From Alkalimonas sp. (GTDB lineage: Bacteria; Pseudomonadota; Gammaproteobacteria; Enterobacterales; Alteromonadaceae), in NCBI RefSeq assembly GCF_020831925.1, contig NZ_JAFIFQ010000014.1:1-62558 (forward strand): a stretch of DNA of 62,558 nt. Direction: 5' to 3'. The position numbers and the translations under genes are program-made. The first letter of the stretch is position 1; every line of letters starts with the position of its first letter. The notes under the pieces are model-generated. The model was not told the DNA's origin and did no database searches. It worked only from the letters and a program-made list of their open reading frames with translations. Positions 8,658 through 17,739 of this stretch are shown here, in pieces.

Positions 8658-9465
8658 CAACATGGTTGCCTTTATTGGTGCCGGCAATATGGCACGCTGC
8701 GTGATTGCAGCCATGGTCAAATCAGGCTATCCAGCCAGCAATATCATTGCCAGCAACCGTACCGAACCTAAACTACAGGCTTTAGCCGCCGATTATGGCA
8801 TTCATACCACATTGGATAATCTGGCTGCCGTGCAAAAAGCCGATGTCATTGTACTGGCGGTAAAGCCGCAAATGATGGGCGATGTCTGCCAGCAACTGAT
8901 TGAGCAGGCACCTGAAATTAAAGAAAAACTCTTTGTCACCGTAGCAGCAGGTTTACCTGTTAGCCGCTATGAAAGCTGGCTTGGCGAGGTACGTTTAGTA
9001 CGCAGCATGCCCAATACCCCATCGCTGGTTGGGCTGGGCGTTACCGGCCTTTTCCCCAGCCGCTGCTCCAATTACGAAAAAGCCTTTGTTGATGCTATGT
9101 TCAGAGGCACCGGCATGACGGTTTGGTTGGACAACGAAGCCGAGATCGATCATGTAATTGCCGTCACTGGCAGCTCACCAGCTTATTTCTTCTATTTTAT
9201 GCAAGCCATGCAACAAGAAGCCGAAGCATTAGGCTTTGCCCCAGAGCAAGCCAAAAAAATGGTGGCACAAACCGCTTTGGGTGCAGCTACCATGGCACTG
9301 GAAAGCGAGCATAGTTTTGCCGAATTACGTGCTCAGGTGACCTCCAAAGGCGGTACTACCCATGAAGCGGTCACCAGTTTTGCCAGTGCCGGTTTGGAGC
9401 AGATGGTTAGCCAAGCCATGCAGGCAGCTATTCGCCGGGCCCGTGAGATGGCGCAAACACTTTGA
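8641..9465 (+). CDS. proC: Pyrroline-5-carboxylate reductase ProC
   Basis: Catalyses the last step of proline synthesis, reducing P5C to proline with NAD(P)H. It has the N-terminal Rossmann motif FIGAGNMARCVI, the VRSMPNTPSLVG segment and the C-terminal signature TSKGGTTHEAV. The start at 8641 is fixed by AAGGA at 8633-8637; earlier in-frame codons lie inside the end of yggS. The N-terminus MKDMNDN is slightly longer than usual, so M4 or M8 could also serve. The length of 274 residues is normal. Confidence 0.95.
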   Translation: MKDMNDNMVAFIGAGNMARCVIAAMVKSGYPASNIIASNRTEPKLQALAADYGIHTTLDNLAAVQKADVIVLAVKPQMMGDVCQQLIEQAPEIKEKLFVTVAAGLPVSRYESWLGEVRLVRSMPNTPSLVGLGVTGLFPSRCSNYEKAFVDAMFRGTGMTVWLDNEAEIDHVIAVTGSSPAYFFYFMQAMQQEAEALGFAPEQAKKMVAQTALGAATMALESEHSFAELRAQVTSKGGTTHEAVTSFASAGLEQMVSQAMQAAIRRAREMAQTL

Positions 9466-9495
9466 TTGATGTGATAAAGAACTTTTGGGGACGCT

Positions 9496-10038
9496 ATGAA
9501 TAACGCGCTGTTTTTTTTAATCAATACCGGCTTTAACCTCTACTTAATGGTGGTAGTGCTTAGACTCTGGTTGCAGTTGGCCCGGGCGGATTTTTATAAC
9601 CCATTCAGTCAATTTATTGTGAAAGCAACCAATCCCTTGGTCTTGCCTTTACGCAAAGTGATCCCCAGCCTTGGGCCGCTGGATACCGCCACCCTGGTGC
9701 TGGCCTGGCTGGTAGCTGTCGTTAAGATGCTGCTGTTGCAGCAGCTGCTCCTCGGTGGCATTGCAATTAGCCAAGCGCTGGTTGCCGGCGTACTTATTCT
9801 ACTTAAAGAAAGTTTGAGCCTGATGTTTTGGATTTTGGTGATCCGAGCCATTCTGAGCTGGTTCAGTCAAGGGCGTAATCCGATCGAGCAGGTCATGCAC
9901 CAACTGACCGAGCCATTGCTGCGTCCGATCCGCCGGGTGATCCCGCCTATGGGTGGGCTGGATTTGTCGGTGCTAGTGGCGCTGATTGCGCTGCAATTTG
10001 TGCAAATTCTGCTGGGCGATCTGTTGCGGGGCTTCTAG
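9496..10038 (+). CDS. yggT: YggT-family membrane protein
   Basis: A 180-residue integral membrane protein with two copies of the YGGT repeat: the first around VKATNPLVLPLRKVIPSLG, the second around LTEPLLRPIRRVIPPMGG. About five to six hydrophobic helices are visible. The family is widespread and linked to osmotic tolerance and membrane-protein handling, but its mechanism is unresolved. It follows proC by 30 bases and is probably in the same operon. The small gene yggU that usually follows is absent here. Confidence 0.9.
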   Translation: MNNALFFLINTGFNLYLMVVVLRLWLQLARADFYNPFSQFIVKATNPLVLPLRKVIPSLGPLDTATLVLAWLVAVVKMLLLQQLLLGGIAISQALVAGVLILLKESLSLMFWILVIRAILSWFSQGRNPIEQVMHQLTEPLLRPIRRVIPPMGGLDLSVLVALIALQFVQILLGDLLRGF

Positions 10039-10092
10039 GCTACCAGTGCCGTGCTCCTGCTGCCGGATTGACTATACTTGCTCTATTCAATG

Positions 10093-10162
10093 CCATCGTA
10101 AAGCGGTACAGATAGCGTTTTACGATGGGCTCAAACCACTGTGAACACCCTACTGTGTTCAC
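10093..10162. repeat. Two tandem inverted repeats between yggT and the DUF4426 gene
   Basis: Arms CCATCGTAAAGCG (10093-10105) and CGTTTTACGATGG (10116-10128) pair over 13 positions, with one G-T wobble and a 10-base loop. Twelve bases later GTGAACAC (10141-10148) and GTGTTCAC (10155-10162) form an 8-base perfect stem with a 6-base loop. Neither is followed by a T-run, so they are not ordinary terminators. They occupy the place where yggU is normally found. A transcript-processing site, an operator pair or the scar of an inserted repeat are all possible. Confidence 0.5.
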
Positions 10163-10192
10163 AACACTGTTAACCTATTGATGAGGTGTGGG

Positions 10193-10609
10193 ATGAAATT
10201 CTGGCTTGCCTGTCTTTTTAGTCTGCTGGCCTGGTCGGCTCAGGCAGAACAAAAACAAACCCTGGGCCCCTGGGATGTGCATTACCTGGCCTTTAATGCC
10301 ACTTTTCTAACCCCTGAAGTGGCCCGCAGTTACGGCATCGAACGAAGCCGTTTTACCGGTATTGTGAATCTATCGGTCCTGCGCAGCGATGATCAGAGTG
10401 CTCAGCAAGTGAATGTCACCGGCACAGCCCGTAACTTGCTTGGACAACAACGTACCCTGCGTTTTCAGCAGGTACGGGATGGCGCTGCGATCTACTACTT
10501 TGCTCCGCTGACCATTCGTAATGAAGAGTTATGGCGCTTTGATATCCAGTTGCAGCAAGGCAATGAGCAGCAGCGTTTGCGTTTTGAACACACCTACTAC
10601 ATTGATTGA
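10193..10609 (+). CDS. DUF4426 exported protein
   Basis: A 138-residue periplasmic protein beginning with the signal peptide MKFWLACLFSLLAWSAQA. I choose the ATG at 10193 because TGAGG (10182-10186) is ideally spaced and the signal peptide then begins directly; an ATG at 10181 is also in frame. The mature part (FNATFLTPEVARSYGIERS... GTARNLLGQ) fits DUF4426, a family usually found between yggT and rdgB in Vibrio and Shewanella relatives. Its function is unknown. It is 6 bases from rdgB, so the two are co-transcribed. Confidence 0.8.
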   Translation: MKFWLACLFSLLAWSAQAEQKQTLGPWDVHYLAFNATFLTPEVARSYGIERSRFTGIVNLSVLRSDDQSAQQVNVTGTARNLLGQQRTLRFQQVRDGAAIYYFAPLTIRNEELWRFDIQLQQGNEQQRLRFEHTYYID

Positions 10610-10615
10610 GACCCC

Positions 10616-11224
10616 ATGAAACAACTTGTTTTAGCCACTGGCAATCAGGGTAAAGTAAAAGAGCTGGCTGCCATGCTGGCTCCTTTTGCCTGCACCGTAA
10701 GCCCACAAAGTGAATTTAAACTGATCGATGCTGATGAGACTGGCCTTAGCTTTGTTGAAAATGCCATCATCAAAGCACGGCATGCCGCGCTTCATACCGG
10801 TTTGCCCGCCATTGCCGACGATTCTGGCCTGGCTGTCGATGCCTTGAAAGGCGCCCCTGGGATTTATTCGGCCCGCTTTGCTGGCGAAGGGGCCAGCGAT
10901 GCTGATAATGTGAACAAACTACTGCACGCACTCAATCAAGTACCGACGCAACAGCGGCAGGCGCAGTTTCATTGTGTGCTGGTGTTTATGCGCCATGCCG
11001 AAGATCCGACGCCTATCATCAGCCATGGCAGCTGGCAGGGCATCATCCACCATCAGCCGCAGGGCCAGGGTGGCTTTGGTTACGATCCGGTGTTTTTTCT
11101 GCCAGAGCTCAATTGCACTGCTGCAGAACTTAGCAAAGAGCAAAAACAGCAACTAAGTCATCGCGGTCAGGCGCTGCGCCAGCTGCTTGGCCAGCTGCAA
11201 CAAAAGGGGTACCTAGTCTCTTGA
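10616..11224 (+). CDS. rdgB: XTP/dITP pyrophosphatase RdgB (HAM1 family)
   Basis: A house-cleaning nucleotidase that hydrolyses dITP, dXTP and XTP to keep deaminated purines out of DNA. Its 202 residues contain the family marks [38 protein letters not shown] and FGYDPVFF, with the catalytic Asp in ADDSGL. The length is normal. Its stop overlaps the TTG start of hemW, an order conserved with E. coli. Confidence 0.96.
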   Translation: MKQLVLATGNQGKVKELAAMLAPFACTVSPQSEFKLIDADETGLSFVENAIIKARHAALHTGLPAIADDSGLAVDALKGAPGIYSARFAGEGASDADNVNKLLHALNQVPTQQRQAQFHCVLVFMRHAEDPTPIISHGSWQGIIHHQPQGQGGFGYDPVFFLPELNCTAAELSKEQKQQLSHRGQALRQLLGQLQQKGYLVS

Positions 11225-12363
11225 GCCTGCAACTCCCCCCCTTATCGCTATACATCCATATTCCCTGGTGCATCCAAAAATGTCCTTACTGTGACTTTAA
11301 CTCCCATGCCGTTAAACAGGGGATTCCGGAGCAGGAGTACATCAGCCATTTGCTGGATGATTTAAATTTGGATTTAGCATGGGTGCAGGGACGTGAGATC
11401 CACAGTATTTTTATTGGCGGTGGCACCCCCAGTGTGTTTTCAGCCGCTGGTATTGCACGATTACTGGCCGGGGTGCGCGACAGCGTGCAACTTGCCAATA
11501 CCTGTGAAATTACCATGGAAGCCAACCCAGGTACTTTTGAGGCTGAACGCTTTGCCGGTTATGTTGCTGCTGGTGTCACCCGTTTTTCTATCGGTGTGCA
11601 AAGTTTTCAGCAACAGCAGCTGACCGCTTTAGGTCGCATTCACAACAGCGAAGAAGCCCACCGGGCAGCCAGGCTGGCCGCTGAGTTACCCCTTCGCAGT
11701 TTTAACCTGGATCTGATGCATGGTTTGCCTGGCCAAACAGTGGCCGATGCACTGGCCGATTTGCAGCAAGCCATTGCTTTAAACCCGCCTCACTTGTCCT
11801 GGTACCAACTGACCATTGAACCCAATACCGCCTTTGCTTCCAGGCCACCGGTCTTGCCTGAGGATGAACTGCTGTGGGAGATCCAGGAGCAAGGCCATCG
11901 ATTGTTGCTGGCAAACGGCTACCAACAGTACGAAACATCGGCCTATGCCAAAGCAGGCCATCAATGCGAGCACAACCTGAATTACTGGCGTTTTGGTGAT
12001 TATCTTGGCATTGGTTGTGGGGCCCATGGCAAAGTCACCCTACCAGGCAAGCAGGCGGTACTTCGCACAACCAAAATCAAACACCCCAAAGGCTATATGG
12101 ATTTAAGCCGTCCCTACCTGGATGCGCAGCGACTGGTAATTGCAGATGAATTGCCATTCGAGTTTTTTATGAACCGGTTTCGATTACTGGAGCCATGCCC
12201 CGTCAGCGACTTTACCGCACGCACCGGCCTGCCGGTCGAAAGTGTCTCGGCAGCCTTGCAACAAGCCTCTAAGCTGGCATTGATTAAGCAGGATGAGCAA
12301 CACTGGCAGGTCACCGCCAAAGGTGCCCGCTACCTGAACGACTTGCTGAGCCTATTTATTTGA
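11221..12363 (+). CDS. hemW: HemW, radical-SAM heme chaperone
   Basis: HemW binds heme and delivers it to respiratory proteins; it was formerly mis-annotated as a coproporphyrinogen oxidase. The 4Fe-4S/SAM motif [10 protein letters not shown] lies near residue 17 and is followed by the [16 protein letters not shown] and FSIGVQSF motifs. The start is a TTG (11221) whose last bases overlap the rdgB stop (TTGA); the resulting N-terminus [13 protein letters not shown] matches the family exactly, and no ATG fits. The length of 380 residues is typical. Confidence 0.94.
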   Translation: MSLQLPPLSLYIHIPWCIQKCPYCDFNSHAVKQGIPEQEYISHLLDDLNLDLAWVQGREIHSIFIGGGTPSVFSAAGIARLLAGVRDSVQLANTCEITMEANPGTFEAERFAGYVAAGVTRFSIGVQSFQQQQLTALGRIHNSEEAHRAARLAAELPLRSFNLDLMHGLPGQTVADALADLQQAIALNPPHLSWYQLTIEPNTAFASRPPVLPEDELLWEIQEQGHRLLLANGYQQYETSAYAKAGHQCEHNLNYWRFGDYLGIGCGAHGKVTLPGKQAVLRTTKIKHPKGYMDLSRPYLDAQRLVIADELPFEFFMNRFRLLEPCPVSDFTARTGLPVESVSAALQQASKLALIKQDEQHWQVTAKGARYLNDLLSLFI

Positions 12364-12372
12364 GGAACCATA

Positions 12373-14223
12373 ATGACAACCCCATTTCGCCTGACCAGTT
12401 TAGCCCTCGCCATCAGTCTAAGCGTGCTGACTGGCTGTGAGCCAGCCAATCAAAGCAGCAACACGGCCAGCACAGCGAGCAGCAGTCAGCAAAGTAGTCA
12501 ACTGACTGAATCACAACGTGCCAATGCTATCTTTGAGCAAATTTTTGACGAAGAGCTGGCAACCAACCCGCTGCGTCAAACCCAGCTGGGCCTGAAAACC
12601 AACCATGATCGCTGGCAGGATCTCTCCGAACAGCGCCGTCTGGCCGACCTGGAACTGACACGCCAGCATCAGTCACTGCTTGGCAGCATCGATAGCTCGG
12701 CACTCGACTCGCAAAGTTTACTCAGCTATCAATTGATGACGCAGCGTCTGCAACAACAGCTGGATAATGATCGCTGGCACTTATACAGCTATCCGGTTAA
12801 TCAAATGCGCGGCGTCCATACCACGGTGCCTGTCACCTTGTTAAACCAGCATCGGATAGACAATGAACACGATGCCAAAGCCTACATCAGCAGGCTGAAC
12901 GCTGTGCCCACGCTGTTTGCTCAATTGATTGAACAGCTGGAGCAGCGCGCCGAAAAAGGCATCATCATCCCCCGCTTTGTTTTTCCCTATGTGCTGAATG
13001 ACAGTCGGAATGTAATCAGTGGCGCCCCCTTTGATGATAGCGACGACAACCTCATCTGGGCCGACTTTCAGCGCAAAGTGTCAGCTTTGCCTTTATCAGC
13101 AGACGAACAACAACTGCTGCTGAATGAAGCCGAGCTGGCCTTGATCACCAGTGTAAAACCGGCTTACCAACAACTGATTGCTTATTTAAAGCAGCTGGAA
13201 CAACGCGCCGGGGATAAGGATGGCGTCTGGCGACTGCCTGATGGCCAGGCTTTTTATCAACATGCTTTAAACCGCATGACCACCACCCAGCTAACTGCCG
13301 AACAAATCCATCAAATTGGTCTGGATGATGTTGCACGTATTCACCAGGAGATGCGCCATATCATGCAGCAGGTGGAGTTTAGTGGCTCACTGTCAGAGTT
13401 CTTCGAATTTATGCGCAGCGATCCACAGTTTTATTTTCCGGAAACTGAAGAAGGCCGCCAGGCTTACCTGCAGCAAGCCACTGATGTCATCGACCATATG
13501 CGTACCCGTCTGGATGAATTGTTCATTACCCTCCCCAAAGCCGAAATGGAAGTAAGAGCGGTAGAGCCATTTCGTGAACAATCAGCTGGAAAAGCTTTTT
13601 ACCAACGGCCATCAATGGATGGCAGCCGGCCTGGGATCTACTACGCCAACCTGTATCGGATGAGCGATATGCCCATCTACCAACTGGAAGCCCTGGCCTA
13701 CCATGAAGGTCTGCCCGGTCATCATATGCAACTGGCCATTCAGCAGGAGCTGGAAGGGATCCCGCGTTTCCGACGCTTTGGTGGTTATACAGCCTACACC
13801 GAGGGCTGGGGACTTTACACCGAATTGCTGCCTAAAGAAATCGGTCTGTATCAGGATCCCTACTCCGACTTTGGCCGGTTAGCGATGGAGCTGTGGCGCT
13901 CTGCCCGGCTGGTGGTCGATACCGGCATTCATCACAAAGGCTGGAACCGTGAAAAAGCCATCGCCTATCTGGTTGAAAATACCCCAAATCCGGCTGGCGA
14001 TGCGCAAAAAGCCATAGAGCGTTACATCGTCATGCCAGCACAGGCCACCGCCTACAAAATCGGCATGATCCGTTTGCTTGAGTTGCGTGAGAAAGCAATG
14101 ACACAGCTCGGTGAAGATTTTGATATCCGCGAGCTCCACGATGTCGTGCTACGCAATGGAGCTGTACCGCTGGATGTTCTGGAAAAGCTCATTGATGCTT
14201 ATATTGCTGATAAAACGCAATAA
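12373..14223 (+). CDS. DUF885-family lipoprotein (putative metallopeptidase)
   Basis: A 616-residue lipoprotein. The N-terminus has a signal peptide ending in the lipobox LTGC (Cys about 22), followed by a Ser/Asn/Gln-rich linker. The body is DUF885, with the zinc-peptidase-like motif YHEGLPGHHMQLA and a later GYTAYTEGWGLYTE that supplies a likely third ligand. Members are assigned to the M32/M3-like gluzincins by fold, but their substrates are unknown. There are 9 bases between hemW and this gene, and a strong terminator follows it, so it closes the yggS-to-hemW transcription unit. Confidence 0.88.
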   Translation: MTTPFRLTSLALAISLSVLTGCEPANQSSNTASTASSSQQSSQLTESQRANAIFEQIFDEELATNPLRQTQLGLKTNHDRWQDLSEQRRLADLELTRQHQSLLGSIDSSALDSQSLLSYQLMTQRLQQQLDNDRWHLYSYPVNQMRGVHTTVPVTLLNQHRIDNEHDAKAYISRLNAVPTLFAQLIEQLEQRAEKGIIIPRFVFPYVLNDSRNVISGAPFDDSDDNLIWADFQRKVSALPLSADEQQLLLNEAELALITSVKPAYQQLIAYLKQLEQRAGDKDGVWRLPDGQAFYQHALNRMTTTQLTAEQIHQIGLDDVARIHQEMRHIMQQVEFSGSLSEFFEFMRSDPQFYFPETEEGRQAYLQQATDVIDHMRTRLDELFITLPKAEMEVRAVEPFREQSAGKAFYQRPSMDGSRPGIYYANLYRMSDMPIYQLEALAYHEGLPGHHMQLAIQQELEGIPRFRRFGGYTAYTEGWGLYTELLPKEIGLYQDPYSDFGRLAMELWRSARLVVDTGIHHKGWNREKAIAYLVENTPNPAGDAQKAIERYIVMPAQATAYKIGMIRLLELREKAMTQLGEDFDIRELHDVVLRNGAVPLDVLEKLIDAYIADKTQ

Positions 14224-14241
14224 CTGCATAAATCGTTCAGT

Positions 14242-14267
14242 AAAGGCGGGTAAAACCCGCCTTTTTT
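14242..14267 (+). terminator. Rho-independent terminator after the DUF885 gene
   Basis: AAAGGCGGGT and ACCCGCCTTT arms enclose a short A-rich loop, followed by a TTTTTT run. It lies 18 bases after the stop and ends the yggS-hemW-DUF885 unit. Confidence 0.9.
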
Positions 14268-14389
14268 ATCAATAATCGCTTGGCCTGAGCCTCAATTCCG
14301 TTTATAACATACGTGAAGCCTAAGGCATGGAATGTAATCGTTAATTTCTTAAAAAGGGACAAAAACATTACATCAGGGTCAAGATCATA

Positions 14390-16348
14390 ATGAAAATAAC
14401 AGAAAATCGAGTACCTTTAAGCACCGGATCCCCAGTTCAGGATTACAGCATCGTCAAAGCGCTGCAATACAATGATATCAGCATCACCTATCGAGCCTTG
14501 AGTTCAGCCAGCAACCGTCTGGTGACGCTGAATGAGTTTTTCCCTAGCGCACTCGCAAGCCGCCGCAGTAGTTTCAGTGAAATCAGTGTCAGCGATGTAA
14601 GCAAAACAGAAGCCTTGCAGGAGAGTATTGAGCGCTTTTCTCAGGTGATTCAACAACTCACTGACTGCAATCATCCTGCGTTAAACCGGACTCTGGCTTG
14701 TCTGCAACATGGGGGCACAGTGCTCAGCGTTCACGAGCGCATCGACAGCCCAACCCTGTTAGAGAAGCTTGAACAGGGTTCATCTCAGGGCTTCCCGGAG
14801 GATGACATCCGTGCCCTGCTCTTGCCATTGTTGGATGGCTTACAACACCTGCATAGCAAAGGCATCGTACACCTTGGAATTCAACCAGAAAATATCCTGC
14901 TTCGCGAGCCACTTGTTCCTGTTTTAAGCCATTTCTGCCAGTCTCAATTGATTGGCAGCAGCAACACCTTGGCCACCATCCTGGCTCTCGAGTCCGTATC
15001 ACCCTATCTGGCACCCGAGCTACTGTCTAAAAAAACGCAGGTAACAGCGGCCAGTGACTTTTACGGGCTAGGCATGACATTGTACCGCCTGATGACGGGC
15101 ATGGAGCTGCCGTATGCCCAGGACCGGCTCAACGCAACGCTGGACCATGAAGCTGATCCATTGCCCCCACTACGGGAGCAAAGCAAAGGCTATAGCCAGG
15201 GTCTCTATAATCTGGTGGAGTCCTGCGTGCGCCTGCGTCAAAAAGACAGACCGCAAAGTGTTGCTGAAGTTTTAGCAAGGCTGGATGATAATACCCAAAC
15301 CCCAGCCGTCGTTGAGGCAGCTCTAAAGACCTCATCACCAGCCAAAGCACTTAAAGCAGAATCTGTATCAAAGCAAACCACTGCCCACTCTACGCAAACG
15401 GCAACCATGTCAGAACCAACCCCGGCACATGCTGCAACACCATCTGAAGCAGAAGTGAAGTCCGCCGGTTTTTCACGGCAATTGCAACTTGGCGCAGCTG
15501 CCATCGGGGCTTTATTGTTGATGGGAGTGACCTACGCCATCAGCAAGCCATCTGCTTCGGATCGACAATTACTGACAGAGCATCACAGCATGGAGCGCCT
15601 GGCCCAGATGGAGTCACAACGGCTGGAGGCCACCCGTGCTATGTACCAGTTGGTTGCCATCCCGACAGGCAGCTTCACCATGGGCTGTACGCAGGGAAAC
15701 TGCCCGGAAGCTGAGCTGCCAGTCAGAAGCATTGAAGTCCCTGGTTTTGAGATGATGGCGCATCCAGTTACCTTTGCGATGTGGGATGCCTGTGTTGAGC
15801 AGGGCGGTTGCAAACACCGACCTCGGGATGAAGGTTGGGGTCGGGGTAACCGGCCTGTGATCAATGTGAGCTTCAATGAGATCACCATGGAGTTTATTCC
15901 ATGGCTGAATCAGGCAGCACGCCAACAATTTCGCTTACCATCTGAAGTAGAATGGGAATATGCGGCCAAAGCTGGTAGCCAAACGCCCTATCAATTTGGT
16001 CAAAATATCACTTGTGAGCAAGCCCGCTTCGGACGGCGCAGTGGGGGTGAGTGCGGTACTCAGCTCGATGGGACCACTGCAGTGATGTCATTTCCGCCGA
16101 ACCACTTTGGCTTGTTCGACATGCATGGCAATGTGTGGGAATGGACCATGGATTGTTGGAATCCAAACTATCAGCAAGCCGCAAACTCGGTAGCACCTGC
16201 TCTATCAGGGAATTGCGTTCGGCGCGTGCAGCGGGGTGGAGCCTGGCTATCTAGCCCTACAGAGTTAACCGCGACCTACCGCACCAGCCATGACGCCACT
16301 ATTCGTCATCGCAATAATGGCTTCCGCTTGGTGCAGAGTTCGAACTAA
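14390..16348 (+). CDS. Pseudokinase - transmembrane - FGE-like (SUMF1) domain fusion protein
   Basis: A 652-residue three-part protein. Residues about 18-300 have a Ser/Thr kinase fold: HLGIQPENILL at 161-171, YLAPELL at 206-212, SDFYGLGMTLYRLMTG at 222-237. All three catalytic positions are replaced: the VAIK Lys by Asn48, the HRD Asp by Gly163 and the DFG Asp by His181 (DFG reads HFC). It should therefore be a pseudokinase. A Pro/Ala/Thr-rich linker (300-360) leads to one membrane helix (about 366-386), then an FGE-sulfatase-like domain (418-650) with IPTGSFTMGC, LPSEVEWEYAA, GLFDMHGNVWEW, RGGAWL and NNGFRLV. The paired catalytic Cys of true FGE are absent, while eight other Cys suggest disulfides. 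The N-terminus should be cytoplasmic and the FGE-like domain periplasmic. The partner is unknown. Confidence 0.85.
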   Translation: MKITENRVPLSTGSPVQDYSIVKALQYNDISITYRALSSASNRLVTLNEFFPSALASRRSSFSEISVSDVSKTEALQESIERFSQVIQQLTDCNHPALNRTLACLQHGGTVLSVHERIDSPTLLEKLEQGSSQGFPEDDIRALLLPLLDGLQHLHSKGIVHLGIQPENILLREPLVPVLSHFCQSQLIGSSNTLATILALESVSPYLAPELLSKKTQVTAASDFYGLGMTLYRLMTGMELPYAQDRLNATLDHEADPLPPLREQSKGYSQGLYNLVESCVRLRQKDRPQSVAEVLARLDDNTQTPAVVEAALKTSSPAKALKAESVSKQTTAHSTQTATMSEPTPAHAATPSEAEVKSAGFSRQLQLGAAAIGALLLMGVTYAISKPSASDRQLLTEHHSMERLAQMESQRLEATRAMYQLVAIPTGSFTMGCTQGNCPEAELPVRSIEVPGFEMMAHPVTFAMWDACVEQGGCKHRPRDEGWGRGNRPVINVSFNEITMEFIPWLNQAARQQFRLPSEVEWEYAAKAGSQTPYQFGQNITCEQARFGRRSGGECGTQLDGTTAVMSFPPNHFGLFDMHGNVWEWTMDCWNPNYQQAANSVAPALSGNCVRRVQRGGAWLSSPTELTATYRTSHDATIRHRNNGFRLVQSSN

Positions 16349-16356
16349 AGAGTATC

Positions 16357-16373
16357 AGGCCCAGTACGGGCCT
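16357..16373. terminator. Possible shared hairpin between convergent genes
   Basis: AGGCCC and GGGCCT arms with a 5-base loop lie between the stop of the fusion gene and the stop of the convergent DUF2884 gene. A short run GTTCTTTT follows on the plus strand. The stem is only 6 bp, so termination is uncertain. Confidence 0.4.
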
Positions 16374-17130
16374 AGTTCTTTTGCACCACCAGATCGTAGG
16401 CCAGCAATTGCGGCAAACGCTGTTGCAGTTGCGACTCGATTTCATTCAACTCTTTCAACCGCTGGCAAAACAGAGCTGTTTTCTCCTCCAGCAAACTGGC
16501 TTTTTCATCCAGTCCTGAGTTGATGCGGTCAACCAAGTGGCCCACCGCATCCCACTGTTGTGGATCGGTTTGTTCAAAATTGGCATCGGTATGCTGCAAG
16601 GTATCGCGTAGCGCCTCCCAAACAGCACCAAAGGAATGGCGGGCCAGATTATTGAGTTGCGGTTTTAGTTCACCATTCAAAAAGTGCTCCAGCTCGTTCA
16701 AGCTTTGCGGTGCCAGATAAAAGTGATCGCCACTTCGGACAAAACGTGACATCAGCTGAAAGGTAGTTTCACGGATCAGATCATTCCACTCGGCTTGCTG
16801 CGAACGACTACCAACACCAGACAGCATGCGCTCCATTGAAGATAAGCCTAACTCGACCCCATCTACTGCAATACCAACAATTTCAGGTACAAACTTGCGC
16901 AGACCCTGGCTGTATTCTGTGACCAGAGCGGTATCTGCCTCACTCAAATCCTGCCACTCACCTTGAATAAACAACTGGGCATCATGATTGATTTGCATCA
17001 GCGTTCGATCATTACTCATGATACGAATTTGCTCCGGGGAAATCAGCAAACCATAACCAAACCCCATATTGCAATCACGAGCCTGAACCGACCAAACACA
17101 GATCAACAGGCTGAAAATTACCAGACGCAT
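16372..17130 (-). CDS. YggN-like DUF2884 exported protein
   Basis: A 252-residue protein with a signal peptide MRLVIFSLLICVWSVQA and a long, mostly helical mature part rich in Glu and Gln (LVTEYSQGLRKFVPEIVGIA, LLEEKTALFCQRLKELNEIE). The layout fits the DUF2884/YggN family of periplasmic proteins of unknown function; I am moderately sure of the family. ATG 17130 or the adjacent GTG 17133 could start it; AGGA is closer to ideal spacing for the GTG. It converges on the pseudokinase gene. Confidence 0.7.
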   Translation of the reverse strand: MRLVIFSLLICVWSVQARDCNMGFGYGLLISPEQIRIMSNDRTLMQINHDAQLFIQGEWQDLSEADTALVTEYSQGLRKFVPEIVGIAVDGVELGLSSMERMLSGVGSRSQQAEWNDLIRETTFQLMSRFVRSGDHFYLAPQSLNELEHFLNGELKPQLNNLARHSFGAVWEALRDTLQHTDANFEQTDPQQWDAVGHLVDRINSGLDEKASLLEEKTALFCQRLKELNEIESQLQQRLPQLLAYDLVVQKN

Positions 17131-17217
17131 CACTACTTAATCCTGCTTACACCGACCTAACTAAGATGGTAGCTTATTCCAGCCATTTACTCAGCACAAA
17201 CAAACGCAGCCAGGTAT

Positions 17218-17730
17218 CTACTCATCGGAAAGTCGGACAAAGCGAACATAGAGTTGCTGCTCTTTGCCTTTGCGGTTGTTTTTACCACTGTACATCGCGA
17301 TGGCCCAGGCTTCAGCTGGCATGGCCTGCACCGTAGTACTGGTCCAGATATTTTCACTGTTGGCATTTGGAAAAACATTCAGCCGAATCGCTGGATCGAC
17401 ACACTGACGCTCAACAATACTCATGGCTTCTTTGACATCCGGCACACGCCAGACTGTGGCAGGTACAGACAAGGTCGTGCTTTGTTGCAGGGCTTCCTGC
17501 CACGTCAACCGAATAGCGGTACCATCACAGCGCTGTTCAGCATTATTCCAGCTCTGTCCATACAAACAACGCTGCCAGATCAGTCCCTTACTTTGTTGAT
17601 GTACCTGCCCGCCTGGTAAGGCAATAAAATCATCACTTTGGGTAGAGGCTGAAATTTCAGTAAAACACACCTGGCTCGCTTGGACAAAGCCAACACTGAG
17701 CAGCGCGCTGAACAACACAAAATAGCGCAT
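17218..17730 (-). CDS. Exported DUF1566 (Lcl) domain protein
   Basis: A 170-residue protein with the signal peptide MRYFVLFSALLSVGFVQA. The start at 17730 is fixed by AAGGAG five bases upstream. The mature region is a single DUF1566/Lcl C-terminal domain: KGLIWQRCLYGQSW, RLTWQEALQ, VWRVPDVKEAMSIVE, IWTSTTV, AWAIAMYSG and a closing YVRFVRL. This domain has a C-type-lectin-like fold and is often at the end of surface proteins. Four Cys suggest disulfides. It follows the larger DUF1566 lipoprotein by 9 bases and is clearly co-transcribed with it. Function unknown. Confidence 0.8.
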   Translation of the reverse strand: MRYFVLFSALLSVGFVQASQVCFTEISASTQSDDFIALPGGQVHQQSKGLIWQRCLYGQSWNNAEQRCDGTAIRLTWQEALQQSTTLSVPATVWRVPDVKEAMSIVERQCVDPAIRLNVFPNANSENIWTSTTVQAMPAEAWAIAMYSGKNNRKGKEQQLYVRFVRLSDE

Positions 17731-17739
17731 AGACACTCC

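Noticed and set aside
14390-15290. Active Ser/Thr protein kinase
   Set aside because: All three catalytic residues are replaced (Asn48, Gly163, His181).
15640-16348. Active formylglycine-generating enzyme
   Set aside because: The paired active-site Cys after the RGG motif are absent (the segment reads RGGAWLSSPTELT), and no sulfatase gene is nearby.
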